This document shows positions 11,826-23,527 of a stretch of DNA of 64,000 nt, in pieces. The translations under genes and the position numbers were made by a program. The stretch comes from Marasmius tenuissimus (lineage: Eukaryota > Basidiomycota > Agaricomycetes > Agaricales > Marasmiaceae). Where the stretch lies: the NCBI GenBank assembly GCA_029532415.1, contig JAQOTA010000053.1, positions 2,356,001 through 2,420,000 on the forward strand, read 5' to 3'. Numbering within the stretch: position 1 is the first letter of the stretch; each line of letters begins with the position of its first letter. The notes under the pieces were generated by a model. The model did not search any database, had not been told where the DNA came from, and was given only the letters and a program-made list of their open reading frames with translations.

Positions 11826-11946
11826 TTCAGAATCAAAACAGCCGACATAAGAGGTTATGAAACTATCAATCTATCTTCATACATGACTATAAAGGTGAGG
11901 TTGTCTCCCTCATATGTATCTCTGTCTTTCTGAAAGAGCTAACTAA

Positions 11947-13344
11947 ATGCTTCCGCCCAGCCCTGTCGTTCAGTATTCGCTTCCCTTGACTCTCCGAGAA
12001 TGGCCGTGGCCACGCCAGATCAACCCATTCTACCAAAGTTGCAAGGAGGAAACCGATCTCTGGATCAGGTCGTTCGAAGCATTTAGCCCTCAGTCTCAAA
12101 GAGCTTTTGATCGATGCGATTTCTGTGAGTGTCCCACAATCAGAGCTACCTTCCGATAGAAACAACTCAGCACCAAGGAATGTGCAGCCCTCCTCGCGTC
12201 ATTGGCCTATCCCCTCCTGAACAAAGGTGAGCGTTTGAATCAATGATAACCTCGTCCCTGCAGTCTAACTCTGTGTTGTCGTGCAATGTTGCTTACTGAT
12301 TACTCTGAAAGACGGAAATCGTGTAGGATGCGACTTGATGAGCTTCTTCTTTGTTGCCGATGAATACACGGACGTCGCTTCCTCTGAGGAAGCCAGACGT
12401 CTCTGCGACATTGTCAAAGACGCCTTGGTCAATCCCCACATTCCTCGACCTGCTGGAGAATGGATTGGTGGTGAAATTGCTCGCCAGTAAGTCACTTTTT
12501 GGGAGCCTGTTATACCTATGACATATCTTCGTCCGTGATGCACCTCAGGTTCTGGGAGAACTCCATCAAAACTGGGACACCTTCTTTCCAGCGTCGCTTT
12601 GTGGAGACCTTTGGTCATTACCTTGACGCCGTAGCTGAACAAGCCATCGACAGGAACGATTCTCGCGTCCGCAACGTTGAAACCTATTTCGAAATCAGAC
12701 GGAAGACGATTGGCGCTCTCCCGTCTTTTGCGGTATTGGAGATCCACATGAACCTTCCGGACTACGTTTTCGCCGATTTGGTCATCTCGCGCTTGATGAC
12801 CCTTACCGTGGATATGATCATCCTTTGCAATGATTTTTGCTCGTACAACGTCGAGTGAGTGTTTTCTCTAACCTTGGCATTTTGGGCTTCACAACGTTCA
12901 CATTTTCTCCGCCGAAAGACAGGCTCGTGGTGATGACACCCACAACATAATCCGTGTCTTCATGGACACGTACAAAACTGATATACAAGGAGCTCTGGGT
13001 CATGTCTCCAACTTGCACGACCAAATCTCCCAAGAGTTCTTGGATCTACTCGGGAACGTCCCAAAGTTCGGCGACTCGGTAATCGATTCGGAGGTATCTA
13101 CTTTTGTGGACGGTCTTGCAAATTGGGTCCGAGCAAATGATTGCTGGAGCTTCGAGGTTCGTCGGCGAAGGAGATGCTTGCATGCTCAATATAGCTGACA
13201 TAGTGACAGAGCCATCGTTACTTCGGAAGTCAGGGTGCAGAGATCCAAGAAACAAGGGTTGTCAAACTCTTGCCAAAGGTCAAATTCCCTGCTGATAACA
13301 AAACGGGTGGCGAGCGGTCCATGAAGAGTCAAGACGATCGGTGA
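11947..13344 (+). CDS. Sesquiterpene synthase (class I terpene cyclase)
   Basis: Cyclises farnesyl diphosphate after Mg-dependent loss of diphosphate. Exons 11947-12124, 12188-12226, 12312-12486, 12549-12854, 12919-13156 and 13210-13344 give 356 residues. Metal-binding motifs are complete: DEYTD at 89-93 (the D(D/E)xxD box) and the NSE triad N225, S229, E233 in [10 protein letters not shown]-terminal [15 protein letters not shown] and C-terminal [16 protein letters not shown] are conserved in basidiomycete sesquiterpene synthases. Length is normal. Exon 2 is only 39 nt ([12 protein letters not shown]). The gene is tail to tail with a P450 at 13935-16546, which likely oxidises the product. The exact skeleton cannot be told from sequence. 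Confidence 0.93.
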
Positions 13345-13934
13345 ATCATTGATTGGGGGAATTCGCGGGATCCCAGGGCTCCTGTATAATATGATATCCG
13401 GCTTCCAGCGCCGACAGGCGAAACCGTTATCGCCTGCAGCCACCGAAATAGTGGTTTGATGGAGGACGACTCGGAAATGGCAATAATCGCCGCTACTACA
13501 TAGTATGAATGTATTGTAACCTATCTTCTCAACTGGATAGGTCAATTTCTTTTCTCCCCACGAAGTATCAAACTAAGAGCCACGAGCACCATTAGGAAGT
13601 TGCTACAGCAGAGATTGAGCTTTGTGCTGGAGGTTGTCAATTTCTATACTCGTCATCAAATTATACCGAGTTTCACTATCAGCGCTTCAAGGGTACTTAA
13701 TACGATAAGACTTAATGGATACGCACAGTATCATTTGAATATCGAATGAATTCATCGATTGAAAGCACGTTGAGACGTTGTGTTGGTTATAATTAAATAT
13801 AGCGCACAATTCCTTCAAGTTCCGCAACAAGGTATAGACTGACTATGGACTTCGGCCGCATTCCATCGCAAATGGTACTAACATGGGTTATCGTGAGTCC
13901 GAACCGTGAATATGTACGTCTGCTACAATTTACT
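13345..13934. other. Convergent intergenic region, synthase/P450
   Basis: Shared 3' region of two convergent genes. AT-rich, with no open frame that resembles a protein. Confidence 0.5.
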
Positions 13935-16546
13935 CTAAGCTCCTTGTTGACTCTGTTCCACCACCTCAACAACCTCTGGGAAACGGGGCGTGATAGTACA
14001 TTTGAAAGGAAGCGGTCTCCTGAAGCAATGTCAGTCGACGGCACACAAAATGTCGCCAGCACTCTTGGTACTCACACGACTATTCCGTCGTTAACCGTGG
14101 CGGCATCAGATACGTTCGGTGCGATTTCGTTACCTTCAGCATCTTTCTCCCGGGAAATGTTCGCGGCCCACAAAATACTTGCAATGTTGATGAATAGGGA
14201 GGAGTTCGCGACATGCCTTCCAGGGCAGATTCTTCGAGAAGACAGAAGAGTGTCAGTGTGGGAGTGCCAGGCAGAGACTGCCGGTGCAGACAGAGACAAA
14301 CCTCCCGCCATGACCCTGGGTCGAAGACGAAGATTATTAAAGCATGAAAATCATCAAAAATAGACGGACTCACAAACGAGACGTTCCCTACGCATATCAA
14401 TAAAGGGAGTCATTTCTTTGGGACAAGCGATAGCAGGCACTTGAAACGTACCCTCTAAGTATCAATGAGCGCCTTTCAGCATAACATCCACTGTGCATAT
14501 CGGACAAGCAGGACTTACGTTTTGTATCTGGTGGAGATGGCCCCAGCTTTCCGTCAAACCGAAGGTGTCGATCGGGCTTGAACTCATCTGCATCTCTGCC
14601 CTTTGAATATTGAATGTGATGTCAAAGTCGATACTCGAACGCATGGGACGATGATATTGCGCACATAAACTTCCTTGTCTCGGTTCATTGCCCTGTCATC
14701 GGTTCAGGATAGGTAAGTATTTCAAGACATTACGCGTGAGAGGTTTGACCTACCATATGTTCGATATAACGATTGTCCCTTTTGGGATGTAGTAGCCTCC
14801 GTACCAGTCATCCTGAAATAGGTTGCTATCAAGGTTCCGCAGATAGCGGGAGAGTACTCACCTCCGCCAAGCGGTGTGGGGCTCCTGTGACGTTCCGTAA
14901 GAACTAGCTACGCACTACCTTCGAAGATAGATACTCACCGATCGGAACCACCGTCCTCCATCGCAGGACTTCACGTGCAGTCGCTCGAATGTAGGGCAAG
15001 TCCTCCAGGTCGCTGAATTTAGGCATCCGGTGGCGTCCAACAACAGCATCGAGCTCCTCTTGGCACTTTTTCTGGACTTCCGGATGCGCCAACATAGCGA
15101 GCATGAACCAGGAAACTGCAGTGGCGGACTAGAAAACATCGAAGTTGGCACGTGGTCTGGAACATTCAGTGTATGCAGATACCCACCGTCTCGGCGCCGC
15201 CAGCACGATTAGTATCAAGCCAATGAAATTAGGCACGGGGTCCATCTGCAAATCGAGTGGGAACAGCAACACGTACTACATATTGGCAGAGAGCCATGCA
15301 ATCTCTGTCTCAGATAGCTCATAGCGCTTTTCCCCTCGAACAACATGATTTGTGAAGCTGCCGCGATCGTCGCCGTTAGTATCCTTATAACCCCGGTTGT
15401 CTAGTTCAGCCAGGATCCGCGGCGGCCATTGAAAAAGAGCCCGTACCATTCGGTCTCTCACCCCGTCGTACAGGGCTTTGAAAAACGCCGTATCTCGGCG
15501 ATACCACATCTGTGCGTCCCGCTTCCATTTCGACATGAACGCGGGGAAGTATCTCATCCAAGGGAAGAATTCAACGAAGTACGTGCCAGGGTACATTGCT
15601 TTCGTCAACCTCGAGACGAACTCGTTGATCCTGTTTATTACAGGGTCATCAGACGACTGGAGTATGGGAAGGTTGTAGATCATCGAGAGAACCAAGGACG
15701 AAGCAGCCCTGGGGGAGTTCAAAGTTTCAACGCTCGATCGCGATCTTCATGACAAAAAGCTTCACTTGCCTTTGTAGCTCGCTGTCCCACTGCTTGTTTT
15801 CGGAGGATTGCAGCATGTTCCAAACCAGGCGCGTGGCTTCTTCCTCTTGAGCTGGGTAGAAACGGGGCGCCATTGCCTTGTTGAGCACCTCATTTTCGGC
15901 CCGCCTCATTCTCTTCCATCTTCAGGTAGACGCCCATCAACGGGGCTGAGCGGCTCAGAAGACGAGCACTCACAAATTGTTGTCCTGGAGCAAGCCGAGG
16001 AACATCCCGCCCGTAAGGTATTCAGAAGCGACTGTTGATGTGTGAATTCATAAGTAACGGCTTTACGCGTATTCGAGCCGAAGTCCTGGACGTGTCCTCA
16101 CCGATAAACCGAGGGCGACTATTATAGATGTGAGCCTTGCGGTCCAGAAGCTCTGTGGCCGCTTTGTGCGAGTTGAGAATAAGGATGCCTTGATTCCCAG
16201 CCGTGATGTAAACCATAGGACCTTTGCGCGAATAGATCAGTCTGAGTGTCCCCACACAGCAAAGACCGAAGATCAAAATCTCACCATACTTGTACTTCCA
16301 CTGGGTGAAAGGGATCCAGGCATCGAGGCTCAACTGGAGCAAGTTGCCTATGATCGGCCACCCCTTCGGACCAGGGGGGAGTTTTCCCTTCCTTTTCGTC
16401 GAGAAGTGGCGCGCGATATAGAGCGTAGAAAGAGAGATCAGGACGAGGCCCACGGCGTAGCGCGAGTCCCTGGTGAGGTAGGATACGGGTGACATAGAAT
16501 TGGTTGTAGTCAGTAAGCCAAGTACTTCGAGATTCTGCAGCGACAT
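13935..16546 (-). CDS. Cytochrome P450 of the terpene cluster
   Basis: ER-bound heme monooxygenase of the basidiomycete CYP5144/CYP5359-like type, about 520 residues over roughly 16 exons. Membrane anchor YAVGLVLISLSTLYIARHF is followed by the hinge KLPPGPKGWPIIGN. Helix I is GGAETS or GAETS, the ExxR of helix K is in TAREVLRWR, the PERF-like block is ADEFKPDRHL, and the heme loop FGHGGRICPG is restored only when an intron is removed between GGR and ICPG. The C-terminus is RPLPFKCTITPRFPE before the stop at 13935. One intron (15709-15769) has a GC donor. The intron before helix I (from 15276) has a perfect GTACGT donor but no AG where the acceptor should fall. Neighbour to the terpene synthase, so a product-tailoring role is inferred. 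Confidence 0.88.
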
Positions 16547-17895
16547 GAAAGCGAAGCTATAAAAGCCTGGTGGTGTCTCTGGAGGGGTTTAAATATTTAA
16601 ATACTTGGACTGTTGCCGTAAAGCCAAACCAAATCTTGAAGGAGGGCGGGCTGCCCAAGGGCCACGATCGACTGGTCGCAGCCAACCCAGAAAGTCGAGA
16701 AGAAATTTATCAGAAAACATGAAGTATGCCATTCATAGTGGTCATAGCAGTAATCGGGTAATCCTTCCAGAAACACGACGAGCGTCAGCACGTGCTATTC
16801 GGTGTATGGTATGTCGTACTGGCCTCTAGGCTCTCCGATAGCATTTGTGTCACTTCCAGAATGAATACTTGCATTGCTGTATGAAGTCGCCGCCCAGGTC
16901 GATGCCGCGCCTGAAGAACGGGGAAAACAGGCATTCTGGAAAGGGATGAATCTTATTCAGTGCTTCGATTCAGTTCATGAGTCGAGATTCCAACGGACTA
17001 TCGGAATGGGTACTTGTGCTCACCGTCAGTATATTGAATGTGCCCTCCGGAATGTAGTATCCAGCGTGCTGAGAACTGCAGTGGAGGGGTAAGAAACCTT
17101 AGCGCATCGACAGACAGCTTCCACCCGAGTCGGAATTCGCTTGCCCGGATATGGGATCAGCAATTCTGGATAATCGACTCGGGCATTTTGGGACGCCCAA
17201 TGGCAATACCAACAGTCTTCTGACCTTCCTTCCGAGTAGACGAGGCCGTGAAAGAGACAAAAGTCACCTTGTGTACGTGTGGGTCCACCGCCGCTTCCCA
17301 CCACATACAGTGGCCACTTACTACGTATTCTTCGTCAGGAGGCCCAGGCTATAATCGCTCGTTTTCCAGCTCTAGAGGCAGATAAAACCTATCCAGGCTC
17401 CATGCGGAGTAGCTCCGCGAATGAGGTCGTAACGTATGTTTTCCGGAACCTAGAATTTGAAAGGTAGTAAGCACCGCGTGCTTCAATAATACACAGATGG
17501 AGTATGCAAAAATCCACCTGCTCGATGTTATCGGGTTGCAGCCTCGAAGCTGAGGTGATCATGGTAACACTACAACCCACCCCCGCCTCTTCAACTGCCA
17601 CCCTCTGCCATCCCACGGGTGACGGCGCGTACCGAAGTCACGTGGACCGGGGGGGGGTGGGGGGGGTGATAGTCTGGGTATAGGTCCTTGTGGGTTCCCA
17701 ACGCGAGAGGTATTTTCGTTTTTGATTTTGGTTCGGACCGTGGACGTATCTGTGCAAACTTCAACCAACCCCATTATCATCAAAATTAAGTCCATTGTTA
17801 GCGTACTACCCTCCACAAATTGCAACGTGTTGTAAAATACCAGTTGGGTAAACCGATCCCGGGCCATGGTTCTCTCTAGCTCTAGATAATCATCA
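16547..17895. pseudogene. Intergenic region with a possible degraded P450
   Basis: On the minus strand, fragments read in changing frames: RFYLPLELENER and DEEYVVSGHCMWW (about 17300-17400), then AGYYIPEGTFNILT (about 17040). The last resembles the P450 block after helix K (xxGYYIPKGT). Stops separate them and no heme loop is visible, so at best this is a decayed P450. A G/C homopolymer run sits at 17649-17668. Weak call. Confidence 0.3.
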
Positions 17896-19325
17896 TCAGT
17901 CGCTCTTATCACCCTCCTCCTCCTTCAAGCCCTTCTTCGGCAACCTCTTCGCCCTCGCAAAAATCCCAACCTCCGGATCCCTAATAAAATTATATATAAC
18001 CATAGGCCACGAAGGATGCGAAGGCAGCACATCGTAATACTCTGGCGCGAGCTTCCGAAGAGCAGGTAACTTGGTCCACGCGACAGACGGGAAATCGTGG
18101 TGTTCGTTGTGATACCCGACCTAACGAAAACGAACACGCAAAGCATCAGACTCGCATTAGTTATAGCGGGAGAGGGGAGGGTGGGATGAAGACTCACATT
18201 ATACGCCAAAACATTCAACGGACCATAATAACTATACGTCTCCTGCTCAAGCCCATCCCAAAGGTAATGCTCCGCAATAAAATGCCCCGCACACGGATGA
18301 AGACTTCCCGCAAAGAAGCTACTCATGATCAGATACACGAGGGGTTTGATTCCAAACGTCTGCACGAGGACCGCGTCGAATATCAATTGAGCAGCGAGGT
18401 TGTATAGATGCCATCTGGTGAGTTTCTGGGAACGTATGATGCCGGGTCGGAGTGCGTAGAAGAGGATTTGGAATGTCCTGCAGGAATTCGTGCGTTAGTG
18501 GAGAGGGTGTGGATGTCGGGTGAGAAAACGTACGCGAAGAAGACTTTCCCGAGGACGTTGTTCAATACGAGTAGCTCGAGTCGGGAAGGAAGGTCAGTAT
18601 CGATTCCGTCTTGACCGAGGAATTTATGGTGTTCTATATGATATCCCTATAGACATTGAACATCAATCAGACACTGTCCACCCAACACGCACACAAAGGA
18701 CGCACCTTGAACGCAGCTGAATACGGTATTCCAATAGGCAAATTCGCAAAGACAGCCAACACTTTATTCGGCGTGATAGCTTTAAACGCCAGATTATGCG
18801 TAATCTCATGTATAGCGAGGAAAAGATTGTGGTTCGCCGTTCCGCCAATAGCGTACGCGCAAAGGATGAACATGGGGGATGTCGGGCGTGCGTTTCGGAG
18901 GGCGATGGCGACGGCTAGTTGGAGAGCGACGACGCAGAAGACGATGTATTTGGTGAGAGGTTCGTAGCCCATGAGTTTTGTGACCTGGGGGTTTTTTTTC
19001 GTAGAGTTGTTAGAAAGCTTCGTGATGGTAGGTGTAAAGTACGCACCTCTGGATGAGCCTTCATAATAGCCATTCTCCTTGACCTGTGAGGTTCCTCGGT
19101 CATCAACCACAAAAAGTCTTGAGGATCCTGCGGCGGTCCATATAAAGGTTTCCCGTCGTCCTTGGCCAGGGCAGCATTGGGAACAGCCGTTCGACGTGGT
19201 GAACGGCCTTCCTGCAAGGATTCGGCACCACCGTATAGACTGTAGTCTATAAGGTCTCAATGAGCAAGACGATCCAAAATTTGAAGAAAAGGTTGCTAAC
19301 CTATTTTGTGGTTGGAGGACGACAT
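17896..19325 (-). CDS. Sphingolipid delta4-desaturase
   Basis: ER membrane di-iron desaturase that introduces the 4,5 double bond into dihydroceramide. The N-terminus (MSSSNHK, then DYSLYGGAES) leads to the Lipid_DES segment DFLWLMTEEPHRSRRMAIMK. Three histidine boxes are seen: HEITHN, GYHIEHH and GYHNEHHDFP. Hydrophobic spans include FILCAYAIGG and LVYLIMSSFFAGSL. The C-terminus is RLPKKGLKEEEGDKSD before the stop at 17896. At least five exons; the first holds only MSSSNHKI. Length and box spacing are normal for the Des1/DEGS family. Head to tail with threonine synthase upstream on the same strand, without functional linkage. Confidence 0.93.
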
Positions 19326-19519
19326 GGGGAGGTGATGGTAGGGAAGAGAGAGGGGGGGTTAATTTATTACTTATACCTGCGGGTGATCGTATGATCGCAG
19401 TCCCAAAAATTCTGGGCTTCCCGTTCTGCGACCCTGATTCAAATCTAGACAGCGTCTGTCGTCTAGACCAAAAAAAAAAAACAACTTTACACTGTACTTC
19501 TATATGGTCCTATCTAACA

Positions 19520-21339
19520 TTACACGTTGCGTTCTATCACTTCTTTCACTAGGTCAATACTAGCAGATTCCACGTCAATAACGCGTCTTTCTTTCGCGAG
19601 TAATCCCTTGAACTCTTCCGGCAAAACGCTCGCCTCGAAATTGAAGTTCTCCAAGCCCTCCAGAGCCTTTGTGACGGCCTCGGAGAATTTCGCCGGGTGT
19701 GCGGTGGATAAAACTATCTGTGTCGTAGCCGGCGAACTAAGATGACCCAATGAGTGCTACGGACGCGTATGGAAACGAATTGACGATACTCACATGTCCT
19801 TCGCCATACGGGTAGCAGCAGAAAGTCCGACAGCAGTATGGGGATCTACGACATAGGATAACTGAGGATCCAGGTAGTGCCCTTTGATGGTCTCGAGTGT
19901 CTGGAACAGCATCAATCAACCAGCGGCTCTTTTCCACAGGACAAAAGACCAACCTCCTCATCGCTCACTCGTTCAGCGCAGAAATCCCGTCTACCCGCTT
20001 CCAAAACCTCAACCGGCACCTCCACCTTCCCATCCGTCTTCATCTTACCCATCCACTCCCCAATAATCTGACCCGCCTTCTCTCTTCGATCCTGCGTCTG
20101 TTCCGAGAGAGTCTCAAAGGCGAGGTACCACAACAACCTCTCGAAATTACTAGAGACGAGAATATCCATAGCAGGACTCAGCGTCTCCCTAACCCCACTC
20201 GTATCCCTCGCCTGTTTCACCTCCACAACCGACGAATCGACTTTTTCGTATCTCCCAGTCTTCCAAAACCTAGCGAGAATATCGTTCGAGTTGGTGGCCA
20301 CGCCGAGTTTACCCTCCATCGGTAAACCCATCTTTTTCGCGTAGTATCCAGCAAGGATGTCTCCAAAGTTTCCTGTTGGGACGACAAATTGTAGGTGCAC
20401 ATGGTCGTTCTCGGTCCCGAGAGACTTGCGCGCCTGGAAGTACGCAGAGAAGTAATAGACGGTCTGGGCTAGTATACGCGCCCAGTTGATAGAGTTGACT
20501 GCGCCGAGTTTGTGTTTGGTGTTGAACTCTCCGTCACCGAACAGGGATTTTACAATGTCCTGAGTACGACGCGAGTCAGTTTTGAGATCGACTGCATGGG
20601 GACGAGCGAGATTTGATTGAACGTACTTGGCAATCGTCGAAGGTCCCTTTGACGGCCAGATTGTGCACATTCGAGTCGGTGACGGTAGTCATTTGGGCCT
20701 CTTGGATAGGAGAGACACGGCCTTTTGGATGGAGAATGAAGATGGAGATATTGGCCTTGTTACGAAGACCGTATATAGCAGCGCTGCCAACCTCTCAGTA
20801 CTAGATGAGATTCGTGAAAAAAGAACGCACCTTCCGGTATCCCCACTAGTAGCCCCAATAACTGTCAGTTTCTCCTTCGTAGATGATCTCTGATTCTTCC
20901 GTGTCAAGAAAAACTCGAACAAGTTGCCCAGCAACTGCAACGCCACATCCTTAAATGCCCATGTCGGTCCATGCCACAACTCCAAAACGTACTTCTTGTC
21001 TTCGAGTTTCTTCAATGGTGTAACGTCAGGATGTCGGAATGAAGCGTAGGACTTGACTACGAGGTTTCTGAGCTCTGATTCGGAGATTTCTTCCCTCGAG
21101 ATGTAAAGGGATAAGATCGCGACTGAAAGGTCGACGAAGCTGTAGTCTTTCCAGTCGTTTTGCCAGTTTTCTGGGAGCGTTGGGATAGTAATGGGAATGT
21201 ACAATCCCCCGTTCGGTGCCAGACCAGCGAGGACAGCCTATCAAAAGTGTGAAGTGATGTATGGACGCAGAAACAGAAACGATCGCACCTCTTCAAAGGA
21301 AAGCTCCTGGGATCCTCCTCTTGTAGAGAAATACTTCAT
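19520..21339 (-). CDS. THR4: Threonine synthase
   Basis: PLP enzyme converting O-phospho-L-homoserine to threonine, the last step of threonine synthesis. The start MKYFSTRGGSQELSFEEA is the family N-terminus. The PLP-lysine block is HGPTWAFKDVALQLLGN, the phosphate-binding region is IGATSGDTG, split by an intron, and QFVVPTGNFGDILAGYYAKK follows. The C-terminus is STAHPAKFSEAVTKAL through VIERNV. About 510 residues in five or six exons. Housekeeping gene, intact. Confidence 0.95.
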
Positions 21340-21404
21340 GGTCGTTGTCAAAGTACAGAATGAAATGACTCCAAATTTTCAATCGGCCGATGGTCTACAA
21401 TTTG

Positions 21405-22170
21405 ACCAAAGTCCGACCAAAGCCGATCAGTCTAACACGGCGATTGTTACAACTTGAACTACACCATGAATTTGCCCCACGTCTCAAAAAGCAACTTGGT
21501 CCACAAAGAGAGGGGATCAGTCAGTATCGTGCACTCATCGTCGTCTCCCGATAAAGTTCGATCGATCGGGCTTTCTCCACCTGCAGGAAGCAACCCCAAA
21601 AATTCAGTCGAGACATGGTACTCCGCGCTGCAAGTAGTCTGTCCATCTGGCACCACCGCAACGTTCAACTGCGCTTGCAGACGCCTTTTGTATCTCATAC
21701 ATCTAGGGATGCCAGGTGGGATTTCATTCACCCTTGCACTCCAATCCTCGCCAGTCAAAAGCACCATCGACCAAGACAACCTTTCAATATTCAATCTCCA
21801 CATACTATACTTTTAGAATCATCTTCGCCGTCTTCTTAGAGGTAAGCACCCCAGACTACGCACTAGGGAAAACGATTAGACGAGGGTGGGGACATTTTGG
21901 TATAAAAGCAAGCCCAATCGAACAGATAGGTACGACCAAAGCCGATCAGCCCAACACGACTACATATATTCCGTTCGCTATGGTTACAACTACACTTCCA
22001 TGAACTCGCTCGACAAAGCAATTACATACTGTGCAATGGCAGCAATCTCGTAGAGATAGGTTCCCAGCGGCTTAGTCCACAAAGAACGGGGATCAGTCAC
22101 TATCGTGCACTCATCGTCGTACTCTCCCGATAAAGTTCGATCGATCGAGCTTTCTCCACCCCAAAGGTTT
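21405..22170. repeat. Two decayed copies of the inhibitor-promoter / dipeptidase-3'-end segment
   Basis: GATAAAGTTCGATCGATCG and CAATGGCAGCAATCTCRTAG belong to the last exons of the dipeptidase (coding [15 protein letters not shown] on the minus strand; true copy at 23528-23660). They recur at about 22040-22145, and the first motif also near 21550. Between them, 21795-21935 repeats the inhibitor promoter of 22210-22380, including GGTATAAAAGCAAGCCCAA. In the repeats the inhibitor coding sequence is missing: promoter passes directly into dipeptidase 3' end near 21940-22020. These are remnants of tandem duplication. Confidence 0.75.
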
Positions 22171-22340
22171 GAAACAGCAGTTTGGCCCCGATTCTGTCAA
22201 AAGCATTACATAATCTCCGCATACCATACTTTTAGAACTGTACATCTAGAATCATCTTCGCCGCCTTCTTAGAGGTCAGCACCCCAGGGCCCAGTCGACT
22301 ACCTTACTCAGCAGGGAGAATGAGGGTGAGGACATTTTGG

Positions 22341-22348
22341 TATAAAAG
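22341..22348 (+). promoter_or_regulatory. TATA box of the I66 inhibitor gene
   Basis: TATAAAAG lies 81 bases before the ATG at 22422. It is conserved in the decayed upstream duplicate at 21901-21908, which supports it being a functional promoter element. Confidence 0.7.
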
Positions 22349-22421
22349 CAAGCCCAATTGAGCAAATAGGTATCACCTTCGCGCTTCTCCCTTTCTCATC
22401 GAAAACTTGCCGCCTCTCACC

Positions 22422-23042
22422 ATGCCTATCGAAAATGGCGAATACGAAATCACCAGCTCAGGATACACCATCGCTCGCTCCGTGACGGAGGACCGCTCCC
22501 TCAATCCCAAACGCATCCTCAGTCTCCCTAAAGGATTGGAAGCTCAAGAAGTGAGTCCCCTCATCCACTCTCGTTGTCGCCCTTGTCAACACCACTCACA
22601 CCTAATCCCGATCGCAGTGGACCGTCGAAAGGGTGGACGACGACAAATACCTCCTCAAGGCCGGCGGCGCTCCGACCGGCGAACACGAGGGCCATGTTTA
22701 CGCGTTCTTGATCGACCAGGACAAGGCTGAGCAGTGGATTCTCGAGCCCGTCCAATCCTCGCACCCGAACTGCTTCATGTATGTCGATTGTCGATTGTCG
22801 ATTCTCAAAAGTTCCCCTCCGTAACGTCACTTTTTAATCTCCAGCATTCTTACCAAAGACCGCAAGAAAGGGTGGATCGTTCAAGAGGGATCTACTCGGG
22901 ATGATCTCAAACAGGTAAATATGTACCATTCGAGTTCGAGAGGCAAATGATTGATCCTTTCAAGGTCAAATGCGAGGAATTGCTGGGTTCCGATGGCGAC
23001 TATTCCCCACAGGAGATCTTCCAATTCTCTCCCGTCGCCTGA
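22422..23042 (+). CDS. I66 family serine protease inhibitor (cospin-like)
   Basis: Small beta-trefoil inhibitor of trypsin-like serine proteases, family I66 (cospin of Coprinopsis), usually abundant in fruiting bodies and thought to act against fungus-feeding animals. Exons 22422-22550, 22618-22778, 22845-22914 and 22965-23042 give 145 residues, the normal length. Diagnostic blocks are GYTIARSVTEDRSLNPKRI (family: RxLVEDRSLxPKR), EWTVERVDDDKYLLKAGGAP and the end EIFQFSPVA. There is no signal peptide, as in cospin. TATA box at 22341. Confidence 0.9.
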
Positions 23043-23527
23043 CGAACTCGAAGTACTTCACAGCCTTTCTCTCGACGTGACGAGCAGGATCTTTCTTCTC
23101 ATCTTCTCGATTCTGCACAATGAGCATAACGAAACGAAAAAAAAAAGACAGACCCTGTACATACTAAGTAGGGATTTCAGAGGTAGCGGTTACGCAGGAG
23201 TCGCCTGTATACTATGGAAAATTGAATGTATGAATTTTGTTGACATAGTACGCAGGAGGATTTACTTCAAAGATCGCCGTTCAATACAACATATTGTTAA
23301 CCCGGTGGAAATGCGTGGGTCGAGATATATACGGAAAGGCCCCCATCCTCACTGATGACTTAGATTAATCCTCCTGGTAGGGTGCCAACCTCGGAGATGA
23401 CGACAAAAACGATTCTATCCATTAGAACTCATGTTGTGTGGAGACTAATAGTTGTTTGCTGTTGTAAATTCGTTACAATCATAGTGTACACAATTTCATG
23501 CATTCGCCCAACGTCCCAAGAAATACA
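23043..23527. other. Convergent intergenic region, inhibitor/dipeptidase
   Basis: 3' flanks of two convergent genes. AATGAGCATAACG and a run of A at 23139-23148 follow the inhibitor. No gene seen. Confidence 0.5.

Noticed and set aside
14200..14330. Loss of the P450 heme motif (reading SSRRICPG)
   Set aside because: Removing an intron between GGR and ICPG gives FGHGGRICPG, the full FxxGxRxCxG motif.
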